Below the pieces are notes generated by a model, which was given only the letters and a program-made list of their open reading frames with translations, did not search any database and had not been told where the DNA came from. This document shows, piece by piece, positions 8,857 to 17,837 of a stretch of DNA of 64,000 nt. Origin of the DNA: JALZMG01 sp963844175 (lineage in GTDB: Bacteria; Actinomycetota; Acidimicrobiia; Acidimicrobiales; Ilumatobacteraceae); NCBI GenBank assembly GCA_963844175.1, contig CAWJNE010000026.1, positions 5,551-69,550 on the forward strand, given 5' to 3'. Position 1 is the first letter of the stretch, and every line of letters starts with the position of its first letter. The position numbers and the translations under genes were made by a program.

Positions 8857-9315
8857 TCAACGGGCCGGCAAGCGCGACAGGACGCCGACCAGCTCGCTGA
8901 CCGGTCGGTAGGTGAGCCCGGCGATGGCACGGTGGGCGTAACGGATCACGCCGTCGCCGTCGACGATGAACACGCTGCGCCGCGGGAAGCCGATCGGCCC
9001 GAGCGTCCCGTACGCCCCAGCCACGGCCTTGTCCGTATCGGCGAGCAGGGGAAACGAGAAGCCGTGCTTGTCCGAGAACCGCTCGTGGCTGGCGACGTCC
9101 TGGGCCGAGATGGCCAGGACCTGGGCGCCGAGCTCGGCGAACTGCTCGAGGCCGTTGTTATAGGTGTTCAGCTGCTTCGTGCAGACGGGTGTGTCGTCGC
9201 CCGGGTAGAAGACGAGCACGACCGGCGCCCCGGCGTAGTCGGCCAGCGAGTACTCCCGGTCGCCGGTGCCCGGCAACGTGAACTCCGGGGCGCGATCGCC
9301 CACCCCGACACTCAT
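8857..9315 (-). CDS. bcp: Thioredoxin-dependent peroxiredoxin, Bcp/PrxQ type
   Basis: Reduces hydrogen peroxide and organic hydroperoxides. The 152 aa protein has the thioredoxin-like fold pattern, with the peroxidatic Cys in GDDTPVCTKQL (about residue 45) and Thr three residues before it. There is no second Cys five residues on, where PrxQ proteins often carry the resolving Cys, so it probably works as a 1-Cys enzyme or uses an external thiol. It starts MSVGVGDRAPEFTLPGT, typical of the family, and may be co-transcribed with the downstream membrane glycosyltransferase gene. Confidence 0.9.
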   Translation of the reverse strand: MSVGVGDRAPEFTLPGTGDREYSLADYAGAPVVLVFYPGDDTPVCTKQLNTYNNGLEQFAELGAQVLAISAQDVASHERFSDKHGFSFPLLADTDKAVAGAYGTLGPIGFPRRSVFIVDGDGVIRYAHRAIAGLTYRPVSELVGVLSRLPAR

Positions 9316-9423
9316 GTGGCTGCCGAGACGTCGCCCACCACGGCCTCCGGGAGCGCTGCTGAAGGGTCGTGCCGATCCATCGCCCGCGAGGATAGGAGGG
9401 CATCGCCGGCTCGAGGATCAGGT

Positions 9424-9483
9424 GGATGACCGCCGAGCCTCGACGGTCATCCGCCGTGCGGCGGCCTAGCTCGCTGCGAGCTA
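9424..9483 (-). terminator. Three tandem hairpins at the yebC 3' end
   Basis: Reading toward the yebC stop there are three adjoining inverted repeats: GGATGACCG/CGGTCATCC (9424-9432 and 9444-9452), CCGCCG-TG-CGGCGG (9451-9464) and TAGCTCG/CGAGCTA (9467-9473 and 9477-9483). The last includes the yebC stop codon. There is no strong T-run. The position between yebC and the peroxiredoxin gene suggests termination or mRNA 3'-end protection. Confidence 0.5.
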
Positions 9484-10236
9484 GACCATCGACACCACTT
9501 CTGTCATCACGGCATCGGCGATGTCGAAGTTGGCGTAGACGTCCTGCACGTCATCGTTGTCCTCCAACGCCTCGACGACCCGAAGCACGCGCTTGGCCTC
9601 CTCGACCGATTCGATCGGGACCAGGTTGTCCGAGACCATCGGCGTGTCGGACGACTCGATGACGAACCCGGCCGCCTCGAGCGCGACGCGCACCGCCTCG
9701 ACCTGCGACGCCTCGGTCGTGACCCGCCAGGTGCCGCCGTCGTCGGCGATGTCGTCGGCGCCGGCGTCGAGGGCGACGAGCATCAGCTCGTCCTCGTCCA
9801 CCGCGCCGCCGACCATGATCACGCCGCGCCGGGCGAACTGCCAGCTGACCGATCCCGGCTCGGCCAGCGAGCCGCCGTTCCTCGTGAACACCCCCCGCAC
9901 TTCGGCGCCGGTCCGGTTGCGGTTGTCGGTCAGCACGTCGATCAGCATCGCTACCCCGCCGGGTGCGTACGCCTCGTAGAGGATCGCCTCGTAGGTCCTG
10001 GCGTCGCCCTCGCCGGTGCCGCGCTTGATCGCCCGGTCGATGGCGTCGTTGGTCATCTGCGCGCCCTTGGCCTTCTGCACCGCCGTGCGCAGCGTCGGGT
10101 TGATGTCGGGATCGCCGCCACCAGCCCGCGCCGCTACCTCGAGCTGGCGAGCGAGCTTGTTGAACAGCTTGCCGCGCGCCTTGTCGACGGCGCCCTTCTT
10201 GTGCTTGATCGTGGCCCATTTGGAGTGACCGGACAT
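9481..10236 (-). CDS. yebC: YebC/PmpR-family protein
   Basis: The family includes transcriptional regulators and factors that help ribosomes through proline-rich stretches. The 251 aa protein begins MSGHSKWATIKHKKGAVDKARGKLF, the diagnostic N-terminus, followed by YEAYAPGGVAMLIDVLTDNRNRT, GGSLAEPGSVSWQF and a C-terminal DVYANFDI motif. It starts with ATG directly after the pdxT stop, with no gap, and lies in the usual actinobacterial order pdxS-pdxT-yebC-ruvC. Confidence 0.95.
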   Translation of the reverse strand: MSGHSKWATIKHKKGAVDKARGKLFNKLARQLEVAARAGGGDPDINPTLRTAVQKAKGAQMTNDAIDRAIKRGTGEGDARTYEAILYEAYAPGGVAMLIDVLTDNRNRTGAEVRGVFTRNGGSLAEPGSVSWQFARRGVIMVGGAVDEDELMLVALDAGADDIADDGGTWRVTTEASQVEAVRVALEAAGFVIESSDTPMVSDNLVPIESVEEAKRVLRVVEALEDNDDVQDVYANFDIADAVMTEVVSMV

Positions 10237-10932
10237 TCAACGCTCCTTGACGAGGTCCAGGAAGGACCGATGCAACCGGCTGTCACCGGCCAGCTCGGGG
10301 TGGAAGGAAGCAGCGAGCACCGGGCCCTGGCGCACGAGCACGGGATCGCCGTGGTGTTCGGCGAGCACTGCGACGGCCGGACCGACCGACTCGACACGCG
10401 GGGCTCGGATGAACACGCCGTGGAAGGGCTCGTCGAAGCCGTCGACGTGCAGCTCGGTCTCGAAGCTGTCGAGCTGGCGGCCGTAGCCGTTGCGCCGGAC
10501 GGTGACGTCGAGCGCGCCGAAGCTGCGCTGGTCGGGGCGGCCGTCGAGGACGTCGGCGGCGAGGAGGATCAGGCCGGCGCACGTGCCCAGTACGGGCATG
10601 CCGTCGGACAGACGGGCCTTCAGGTCGTCGAACAGCCCGCTCGATGAGAGCAGGTTGGACATCGTGGTGCTCTCGCCGCCAGGCATCACCAGCGCGTCGA
10701 CCCCGGCGAGGTCGTGGCGCGTCCGCACCTCGTGTGCTTCGACACCGAGCTCAGCGAGCTCGGCGGCGTGGGCGCGGAACGCGCCCTGCAACGCCAGCAC
10801 GCCGATTCTCGTGCGGCCGCCGTGAACGGCTGACGCCTCCGGCCTGCGGAACCGGGCCTTCAGGTCTGAACGACGCGTCCGACATCGGCGTCGGGCGCGG
10901 CGCCACGACCACCTGGAGGCTCCCCGCCGCAC
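10237..10932 (-). CDS. pdxT: Pyridoxal 5'-phosphate synthase glutaminase subunit PdxT
   Basis: PdxT releases ammonia from glutamine and channels it to PdxS for PLP synthesis. Visible class-I amidotransferase features are IGVLALQGAF, MPGGESTTMSNLL, the nucleophile Cys in VLGTCAGLI, and the C-terminal His/Glu in ASFHPEL. The conserved part starts near 10806. The only in-frame start upstream of it is the GTG at 10932, which adds about 42 Arg-rich residues. The next GTG (10800) would cut off the first beta strand. CTG initiation in between is also possible, so the start is unsettled. Confidence 0.9.
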   Translation of the reverse strand: MRRGASRWSWRRARRRCRTRRSDLKARFRRPEASAVHGGRTRIGVLALQGAFRAHAAELAELGVEAHEVRTRHDLAGVDALVMPGGESTTMSNLLSSSGLFDDLKARLSDGMPVLGTCAGLILLAADVLDGRPDQRSFGALDVTVRRNGYGRQLDSFETELHVDGFDEPFHGVFIRAPRVESVGPAVAVLAEHHGDPVLVRQGPVLAASFHPELAGDSRLHRSFLDLVKER

Positions 10933-10942
10933 ACGGTGGTGA

Positions 10943-11833
<891 letters not shown>

Positions 11834-11865
11834 GGTCCTCAATCGTACCGACGGTCCACCGCCCC

Positions 11866-11890
11866 GAGCAGGTGCTCCCGCCACCTGCTC
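11866..11890 (-). terminator. Hairpin between DUF3048 gene and pdxS
   Basis: A perfect 9-bp inverted repeat, GAGCAGGTG (11866-11874) and CACCTGCTC (11882-11890), with a 7-nt loop. It lies 26 bp past the stop of the DUF3048 lipoprotein gene and 32 bp before the pdxS start, both on the minus strand. It could end the upstream transcript or act in the pdxS leader. No T-run follows. Confidence 0.5.
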
Positions 11891-11915
11891 CCTGCCGGGC
11901 AGCTCGCGCCGGTGG

Positions 11916-13094
11916 TCAGAAGATGGGGGTGGTGGTGCCGGGGCGGGGGAGCTCGACGAAGGTGCGTCCGGGGGTCAGTTCGATCGGGGTGCCGTCGTCG
12001 GCGGTGAGCGTGAATGGCGCCAACCGGTCGGGACGGACCCACGTGCCGTGCACGACGGTGCCACCCGAGAACACGAACGCCTCGCCGTAGCCGATGCTCT
12101 GGGCGTCCGGACTGTCCGAAACGCCCTGCACGTAGTTCATCACCAGCACGACGACGTTGTTCGTGAGGATCTGACCGGTGCTGGCGTCGTTGTGCGGTTG
12201 ACCGTCCATCTCCCGCCGGTACGTGCCTGATCCCGCATCCCACAGCCATCGCACGTCGACCGAGTCGAGCACGACGTCGACGCCCTGCGCCGGCTGGCCG
12301 TGCGGCACCTCCCCGTCGGTCCGGTAGGCGAACTGCTGCCCCGGGCGGCCCTGCCACGGCTGGGTGTTGGTCCACAGCGTCTCGAGGTTGCCGAACACTT
12401 GGTGCGGCGACGGGCGGCTGCGGTTGAGGTACATCCCGTTCGAACCGAACTTGAGGTCGAGGAAGCCGCTGTTGGCGATGGCGTTCTCGACGGTCGGGTT
12501 CCCGCCGCTCCACACGAACGTCGGCGCGGCGTACGAGGCGAACAGATCGACGTCCTGCAGCCGGCCGGACCGGATCGGCCCGACGTCGGAGGCGCTCCCC
12601 TGGCTGTGGAACACCAACGCGAACCGCGTGAGGCTGTCGTTGACGATCTCCTCGAACACGATGTCGGCGGAGTTGAACCCGCTCTGTGGGCGCGCCGGCG
12701 GGGCGTTGTCGACCTTGACCACCATCGCCGGGCGGTCGGGCGGCGTCTGGCCGTAAGCCAGTGGGACACCGGTCAGCGGCATCCGCGCCGGCTCGGGCGC
12801 GACCGTGGTGGTCGGCGGGAGCGTCGTCGTCGTGGCGACGGTCGTTGTGGCCTCCTCGGCGGTCGTCTCCGTGTCCTCCGTCGTGTCCGCCCCTTCGTTC
12901 GTCTCGGCCGACGGTTCGGTTTCGACCGATATCTCGGCCCCGGACGTGGTGTCGGAAGGACTCGTCGGCGCGGCGACCGTGGCCACCGGTGCGGAGGTGT
13001 CGTCGGCTGCTTCGCTGCCGCCGGCGCAGGCGGCGACCAGGGCGGCGCCGGCCAGCACGAGTGCGGTGCGGCGTCGTATGGATCGTGGGTTCAT
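11916..13094 (-). CDS. DUF3048-domain lipoprotein
   Basis: Predicted lipid-anchored extracytoplasmic protein, 392 aa. The signal peptide LVLAGAALVAAC has a lipobox with Cys at about 23. A Thr/Glu/Asp-rich linker of about 75 residues (TTTLPPTTTV) follows, then the DUF3048 pair of domains (MVVKVDNAPPARPQSG, ADIVFEEIV, VGPIRSGR, and later GTYRREMDGQPHND and ILTNNVVVLVM). The biochemical role of DUF3048 is unknown to me; a cell-envelope role is inferred. The ATG at 13092-13094 overlaps the htpX stop by one base. Confidence 0.85.
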   Translation of the reverse strand: MNPRSIRRRTALVLAGAALVAACAGGSEAADDTSAPVATVAAPTSPSDTTSGAEISVETEPSAETNEGADTTEDTETTAEEATTTVATTTTLPPTTTVAPEPARMPLTGVPLAYGQTPPDRPAMVVKVDNAPPARPQSGFNSADIVFEEIVNDSLTRFALVFHSQGSASDVGPIRSGRLQDVDLFASYAAPTFVWSGGNPTVENAIANSGFLDLKFGSNGMYLNRSRPSPHQVFGNLETLWTNTQPWQGRPGQQFAYRTDGEVPHGQPAQGVDVVLDSVDVRWLWDAGSGTYRREMDGQPHNDASTGQILTNNVVVLVMNYVQGVSDSPDAQSIGYGEAFVFSGGTVVHGTWVRPDRLAPFTLTADDGTPIELTPGRTFVELPRPGTTTPIF

Positions 13095-13999
13095 CACAGT
13101 TCTCTCAGCAGGCTGATGCGTTCTTCCAATGGGGGGTGGGTGTCGAAGAGCTTGTGGATCGAGCCGAGCCGCCCGTGATCGCCCACTCCGCTCATCGGCT
13201 GCTCGATCCACAGGTGAGCGGTCGCCGTTGACGCGGAGTGGGTCACCGTGGTGTCGTCACGCAACTTTTCCAGAGCAGAGATCAGCCCGGGTGGATACCT
13301 CGTGAGCTGGCACGCGCTGACGTCAGCGAGGGTCTCGCGCCGACGGGAGATGGTCGCCTGCATCGCCCGAGCGATGATCGGCGCCACGATCAGCAGCACG
13401 AACCCGACGATGGCCAGCGGGTTCCCGCTGTCGCCATGGTCGCCGTCACGCCGCTCACGCCCGCCGTTCCACCACATCATGCGGATCGTGATGTCGGTGA
13501 TCAGGGCCACCGCGCCGACCAACGTGACCGCCAGCGTCGACACGAGGATGTCGTAGTTGCGGATGTGCGACAGCTCGTGGGCGATCACACCCTCGAGCTC
13601 GACGCGGTTGAGCTTCTCGAGCAGCCCGCTGGTCACGGCGATCGCGGCGTGGCGCGGGTTGCGCCCGGTGGCGAACACGTTCGGAGCAGGGTCGTCGATG
13701 ACGTACACGCCGGGCTTGGGCAGCCCGCCGGCGATGCACAGCCCGTCGACGAGGTTGTGCAGGCGCGGGTACTGCTCCGGATCAGCCGGGTGGGCCCGGC
13801 TGACGGCGAGGGCGATGCGGTCTGCCTTCCAGTACGAGGCGAAGGCCAGCGTCCCAGAGACGACGAGGGCGATGGCGATCCCGATCCACCCGAACCCGAT
13901 GAGGTACCCGGCCGCCGCACCGATGAGGACGGCGATCAGGACGAAGGCGGCGACGAGCAGCACCGAGCGCCGCTTGTTCGAGCGGATCAGCTCGAACAT
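13094..13999 (-). CDS. htpX: Membrane zinc metalloprotease HtpX (M48)
   Basis: Membrane-embedded protease that degrades damaged membrane proteins under envelope stress. The 301 aa protein has two N-terminal helices (about residues 13-52), the zinc motif HELSH at 141-145, two more hydrophobic segments (about 155-175 and 195-215), and the third ligand region RRETLADVSACQLTRYPPGL. It ends HPPLEERISLLREL, as family members do. LemA lies immediately upstream; htpX-lemA pairing is a recurrent arrangement. Confidence 0.93.
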   Translation of the reverse strand: MFELIRSNKRRSVLLVAAFVLIAVLIGAAAGYLIGFGWIGIAIALVVSGTLAFASYWKADRIALAVSRAHPADPEQYPRLHNLVDGLCIAGGLPKPGVYVIDDPAPNVFATGRNPRHAAIAVTSGLLEKLNRVELEGVIAHELSHIRNYDILVSTLAVTLVGAVALITDITIRMMWWNGGRERRDGDHGDSGNPLAIVGFVLLIVAPIIARAMQATISRRRETLADVSACQLTRYPPGLISALEKLRDDTTVTHSASTATAHLWIEQPMSGVGDHGRLGSIHKLFDTHPPLEERISLLREL

Positions 14000-14060
14000 G
14001 AGACGCGCGACGAGGAAAAATGGACGCGTCGCGAGAAGGTGCTGACGGTGCGCACGGGGA

Positions 14061-14624
14061 TCAGAACTCGACGGTCGGCGCCGTGCGGGCGGCCTCGTCG
14101 GCCTCGAAGTACTCCCGCCGCTCGAACTTCAACCGCTGGGCGAAGAAGGTCGTCGGGAACTGCTGGAGCTTGTTGTTGTAGTCGAGGACGCTGTCGTTGT
14201 AGAACTGCCGCGAGTAAGCGACCCGGCCCTCGGTGGCGGTCAACTCCTCCTGCAGGGCAAGGAAGTTCTGGTTGGCCTTGAGGTCGGGGTACGCCTCGCT
14301 GAGGGCGAACACCTGGCGCAACGCCCCCGTCAGCGCGCTGTCCGCCTGGGCCTGGGCCTGCGGGGTGTCCGGCGCGGCGATCGCCGAGTTGCGGGCCTTG
14401 ATGACGGCATCGAGCGTGTCTCGTTCGTGCGCCGCGTAGGCCTTGACGGTCTCGACCAGGTTGGGGATGAGGTCCAACCGGCGTTTCAGCTGCACGTCGA
14501 TCTGCGACCAGGCGTTCTCGATCTGGTTGCGACGGCGGATCAGGCCGTTGTAGGCCGCGATGAGGTAGATGACGAGCACCACCACCAGGACGGCGATGAT
14601 GATCAGGACCCAGGACATCAGCAC
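14061..14624 (-). CDS. lemA: LemA family protein
   Basis: A 187 aa protein with one N-terminal membrane helix (about residues 4-24) and a long helical domain. The conserved stretch YNGLIRRRNQIENAWSQIDVQLKRRLDLIPNLVETVKAYAAHE is the LemA signature; FYNDSVLDYNNKLQQFPTTFFA follows near the end. The molecular role is unclear. The gene sits 61 bp before htpX, and LemA and HtpX are often co-encoded, which suggests a shared envelope-maintenance function. Confidence 0.92.
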   Translation of the reverse strand: MLMSWVLIIIAVLVVVLVIYLIAAYNGLIRRRNQIENAWSQIDVQLKRRLDLIPNLVETVKAYAAHERDTLDAVIKARNSAIAAPDTPQAQAQADSALTGALRQVFALSEAYPDLKANQNFLALQEELTATEGRVAYSRQFYNDSVLDYNNKLQQFPTTFFAQRLKFERREYFEADEAARTAPTVEF

Positions 14625-14691
14625 ACCACGTCGCTGAACGGGGTTCCTCTGCGCAGGCTGCAGGTGGTGTGGCCGGGGAAGCCAAAGAACG

Positions 14692-15870
14692 TCATTGGCG
14701 GAAGTGTAGGAGCCGCTTCCTGCTCCAGCGAGGACGCCGTACGGGAGGCCGATCGGCGTCGTCGAGCAACTGGCGGTAGATCCGCACGTACTCGGCGGCC
14801 AAGGTGGCCATCGAGAAGTCCTTGGCCCGGCACAGGCCGGCCGTCCGCAGCGCGCCGGCGAGGTCGTCGTCCGTTAGCACGTCCCGCAGCGCCTTCGTCA
14901 GCGCGGCGACGTCGCCGGGCGGGACGAGCAGCGCGTCGAGGCCGTCCGTGGCGACGTTGCGGTACCCGTCGAGGCCGCTCGCCACGACCGGCGTGCCGGC
15001 GGCCATCGCCTCGATCAGCACGACGCCGAACGACTCGCCGTGCAGCGACGGGGCGCAGAACGCCGCTGCCCCGCGCAGCCGGGCGAACTTCTCCGGGTCG
15101 CTGATCCGCCCGAGCCAGGCGATCCGCTCGTCGTGGGCGTAGCGCGCTTGCAAGGGCAGCGTGTCCGGCCCGTCACTGGCGATCCACAGACGCGTGTCGG
15201 CGGGCAGCGCTTGGAACGCCTCGAGCAGGACGGCGAGCCCTTTGCGCTCCTCGTGGCGTCCGCAGAAGAAGATCGTCGGGCCGTCGGTCGGCGTCGGCGC
15301 GGTTGCCCCGATGACCTCCTCCTCGACGCCGTTGAACAGGATGTCGTACTCGCCGCCGAGCGCCGACTGCGCCAGCTCCATCGCATCCTTCGACACCACG
15401 ACCTTGCGGTCGATGCGCCCGAACAACCACAGCACGACCGGGCGGAAGACCTTGTAGCTGGCTGAGTGGCCGGCCGCATGGAAGGTGCCGACGATCGGGG
15501 CAGGGCGCATCGTCACGGTCGTCATCGGCGGCCCGGGGACCATCGGCTCGTGGACGTGCACCACGTCGAACTCCTCGTCGCGCAGCGCCCGGATCGTGCG
15601 CAGCGCAGCCGAGGCATCGGGCGCCAGCGGCGCGATCGATCCGTTGGCCGCCGTCGGCAGGCTGTCGCCGAGCGGCGTCACGAACGGTTCGGGGGGCGGT
15701 CCGTCGCATGGTCCGAGCACGCGGGCCTCGTGGCCCTGGCGGCGCAGCTCGCGAGCCAGGCCCAGCACCTGGGCCTGGACGCCGCCGGGCAGCGTCAGGC
15801 TGTAGGGGCAGACGATGCCGATCCGCAGCGGCCGGTCGTTCGAACGCGGCGCGATCGTCACCTCGGTCAC
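14692..15870 (-). CDS. GT4 glycosyltransferase, PimA-like phosphatidylinositol mannosyltransferase
   Basis: A 392 aa GT-B enzyme. N-terminal IGIVCPYSLTLPGGVQAQVLGLARELRRQGHEA and DVVHVHEPMVPGPPM match mycobacterial PimA. FFCGRHEERKGLAVLLEAF and the nucleotide-sugar site SLHGESFGVVLIEAMAAGTPVVAS lie in the second half. PimA adds the first mannose of phosphatidylinositol mannosides at the inner membrane face. GTG starts at 15870 or 15861 are possible. In mycobacteria this gene is next to patA and pgsA, but here those lie about 22 kb away. The exact acceptor is inferred. Confidence 0.8.
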   Translation of the reverse strand: MTEVTIAPRSNDRPLRIGIVCPYSLTLPGGVQAQVLGLARELRRQGHEARVLGPCDGPPPEPFVTPLGDSLPTAANGSIAPLAPDASAALRTIRALRDEEFDVVHVHEPMVPGPPMTTVTMRPAPIVGTFHAAGHSASYKVFRPVVLWLFGRIDRKVVVSKDAMELAQSALGGEYDILFNGVEEEVIGATAPTPTDGPTIFFCGRHEERKGLAVLLEAFQALPADTRLWIASDGPDTLPLQARYAHDERIAWLGRISDPEKFARLRGAAAFCAPSLHGESFGVVLIEAMAAGTPVVASGLDGYRNVATDGLDALLVPPGDVAALTKALRDVLTDDDLAGALRTAGLCRAKDFSMATLAAEYVRIYRQLLDDADRPPVRRPRWSRKRLLHFRQ

Positions 15871-15946
15871 CCTAGAGGCCGATCGTCGGCGGCGACCGAG
15901 GCCCGATGCCGGGAACCAGCGGACGGGCGGCGGTGTCAGACCGGGC

Positions 15947-16459
15947 ATGGGACGTCGCATCGCCTTGCTCGTGACCATCACCGCCGCGCTCGTAGCGGCT
16001 GCCCCGGGTGGATCCGTGGCCGCCGGCGGCTGGGCGATCACCGTGGTCGACCCGCTGCCGCCGGTGGTCGCCGGTGCGCCCCTCGAGGTCTCGTTCACGA
16101 TCCTCCAACACGGGCAGACGCCGGTGGACGTGGAGGACGTCGTGCTCATCGTCACGGAGCCCGACGGCGACCGACGCCAGTTCCCGGCTCGACCGGCCGG
16201 CGAGGTCGGCCGATACCGCGCCACCGTCGAGCTGGCCGACCCGGGTGCGCACGCATGGCGGGTCGTGCAGGGGTGGTTCGGCGAACAGGACCTCGGACGG
16301 CTTGACGTGGCCCGTCCGCTCGGACCGGTCGCCGCCGCCGTGGCCTCGACCGACGTGCCGGCGGTGCCGGTGGCGGCCGTGGTGACCGGGGTGTCCGTGG
16401 CGGGGATGGCCGGAGCGCTCGCCCTGACCGGTCACCGTCGCCGGCTGCGACGGGTCTGA
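15947..16459 (+). CDS. Secreted, C-terminally anchored protein with FixH/YtkA-like beta domain
   Basis: A 170 aa protein. The signal peptide (RRIALLVTITAALVAAAPGGSVAA) is followed by a beta-rich domain: PPVVAGAPLEVSFTILQHGQTPVDVEDVVLIV, then GRYRATVELADPGAHAWRV. This pattern resembles FixH/YtkA-like immunoglobulin-type domains. A last membrane helix (about residues 138-160) is followed by a basic HRRRLRR tail. I infer an exported, membrane-tethered protein, possibly linked to copper or heme handling as some relatives are. That function is not shown here. Confidence 0.6.
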   Translation: MGRRIALLVTITAALVAAAPGGSVAAGGWAITVVDPLPPVVAGAPLEVSFTILQHGQTPVDVEDVVLIVTEPDGDRRQFPARPAGEVGRYRATVELADPGAHAWRVVQGWFGEQDLGRLDVARPLGPVAAAVASTDVPAVPVAAVVTGVSVAGMAGALALTGHRRRLRRV

Positions 16460-16472
16460 TCGCGGCGTCGCC

Positions 16473-16979
16473 TCAGTCGACGAGGCCGAAGCCGCAGGTC
16501 TCCTGCACGTACGCCTCGATGCGGCTCGACGCGTCGACCACGTCCTGGGGCTGGACGGCGATCGCCGTGCCCAGATCCTCGAGCGAGTCCGAGTTGGCGA
16601 TCGCCTCGAACACCTCGTCGCTGAAGTCGCGGACCGTCTGCAGGTCCTCTTGCAGGTCTTCGGGAGCTGCTGCTGCGGCCTCGTCGTACGCCGCCAGCAC
16701 CTCATCCTTGGCCGCTGCGATCTGCTCCTGCGCCGACTCCCAGCTGCCCGTGAGGTCAGGGTCGGGGATCTCGCGGATCGCCTCCATCCGGTCGCAGAAG
16801 TCGTCACCCCCTGCCGTCGCGGCGGGCTCGTCGGCGGCCGATCCTGCCGTCGTCTCGTCGGAGCCCGCGGCGGACGTCGTGGATGCGTCAGTGCCGGAGC
16901 TCCCGTCGTCGTCGCCACTGCACGCCAGCAGCCCTCCGAGGGCGAGGGGGATCACGAAGAGGCTGCGGCGAGCTGACAT
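16473..16979 (-). CDS. Putative lipoprotein, helical, two conserved cysteines
   Basis: A 168 aa predicted lipoprotein. The signal peptide LFVIPLALGGLLAC gives a lipobox Cys near 18, followed by an Asp/Ser/Thr/Ala-rich linker. The mature domain runs from FCDRMEAI to VQETCGFGLVD and is almost entirely helical, with a Cys near each end. It resembles the lipoprotein at 31508-31963 in layout. Function unknown. The ATG at 16977-16979 was chosen because the signal peptide starts there; the upstream frame is not protein-like. Confidence 0.7.
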   Translation of the reverse strand: MSARRSLFVIPLALGGLLACSGDDDGSSGTDASTTSAAGSDETTAGSAADEPAATAGGDDFCDRMEAIREIPDPDLTGSWESAQEQIAAAKDEVLAAYDEAAAAAPEDLQEDLQTVRDFSDEVFEAIANSDSLEDLGTAIAVQPQDVVDASSRIEAYVQETCGFGLVD

Positions 16980-17140
16980 CGCCCGCACGCTAACGCTGCC
17001 CCCGCCGCCCGCCAGGTGTCCCCCGGACGGGTGAATGCCCTCACCGGGCGCCCCCGGCGGCACCGCGCCACCTAGCGTGGATTCCCCCTCGGCAGCGAGG
17101 GCCAACATCCTGTTCGTGTCGGCTGGATCGAGGAGTTGTG

Positions 17141-17533
17141 ATGACCATCGCGTCGTCATCAGCACTGCCGTTGCGCTGGACGACGACGGTCGACCCGGCA
17201 GGAACGCGGGCGGCCGTGACCGTGGTGGGCGAGTTCGACCGACTGACCGCCCCGCTGCTGCACGACCACCTCCTGTGGCTCGCCGCGACGCGCCCCGGTG
17301 CGGTGGCGCTGGACCTCTCGTGCGTTGTCTTCATCGATCTCGGAGGGCACGAGGTGCTGCGCCGGGTCGGGCGCCACTTCATGGATCGAGCGGTGCCGAT
17401 CTCGCTGGTCGACCCGAGCCCTCCGGTCCAGCGGCTGCTCGACCTGCTCGGCTGGCCGATCCTCCGGCAGGCCGCGTCGTCGGCGCGGCCTGCCCGAGCC
17501 AACTGCCGGCGGCGTAGCCACCGCTCGGGTTAG
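17141..17533 (+). CDS. STAS-domain protein lacking the phosphorylatable serine
   Basis: A 130 aa protein with the anti-sigma-factor antagonist fold: AAVTVVGEFDRLTAPLL, then VALDLSCVVFIDLGGHEVL. In partner-switching antagonists the last motif normally reads D-S-S/T-G; here it is D-L-G, so it cannot be switched by phosphorylation at that site. The tail (about the last 20 residues) is basic. GAGGAG lies 5 nt before the ATG at 17141; a GTG three bases earlier is less well spaced. It lies in the same stress block as a SigB/F-type sigma factor gene. Confidence 0.75.
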   Translation: MTIASSSALPLRWTTTVDPAGTRAAVTVVGEFDRLTAPLLHDHLLWLAATRPGAVALDLSCVVFIDLGGHEVLRRVGRHFMDRAVPISLVDPSPPVQRLLDLLGWPILRQAASSARPARANCRRRSHRSG

Positions 17534-17737
17534 CGACGAGGTCCGCCACCCTTCCTTGGAAGACAGGGGCGTCTGACTGGCTTCGCCACCTTCGTTCGGA
17601 GGCACCAGTTGACGGACCAAGACGTAGCCCCGTCCGAGCTCCACCGCGCCACGATTGTCCGCAACGCCCACGCCTACCGGGCGGCCTCCGAGCGTTCCGC
17701 AACCTGGCCGCGGCGATGGCCACGCGAGGCGACGGGG

Positions 17738-17766
17738 GGCCGGGTGTCACCCGGCCAGGTGATTTT
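17738..17766 (+). terminator. Rho-independent-type terminator upstream of the amphipathic-protein operon
   Basis: GGCCGGGT (17738-17745) pairs perfectly with ACCCGGCC (17749-17756) around a 3-nt loop, and a TTTT run follows at 17763-17766. It would end transcription from the STAS gene before the next operon. The 304-bp stretch 17534-17837 otherwise holds only a doubtful TTG-started frame at 17609 that has a good GGAGG but no recognisable protein. Confidence 0.6.
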
Positions 17767-17837
17767 CGGCGCCGTGGTATGCGCACCGACTGGGCAGGGG
17801 TACCGACGAGCGTTACTCGACCCCACAAGGAGCACGC

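Noticed and set aside
6942..8900. Very long plus-strand open frame opposite ruvC and the membrane glycosyltransferase
   Set aside because: High-GC shadow: Arg/His/Asp-rich, with no motif. The minus strand carries clear membrane-protein sequence.
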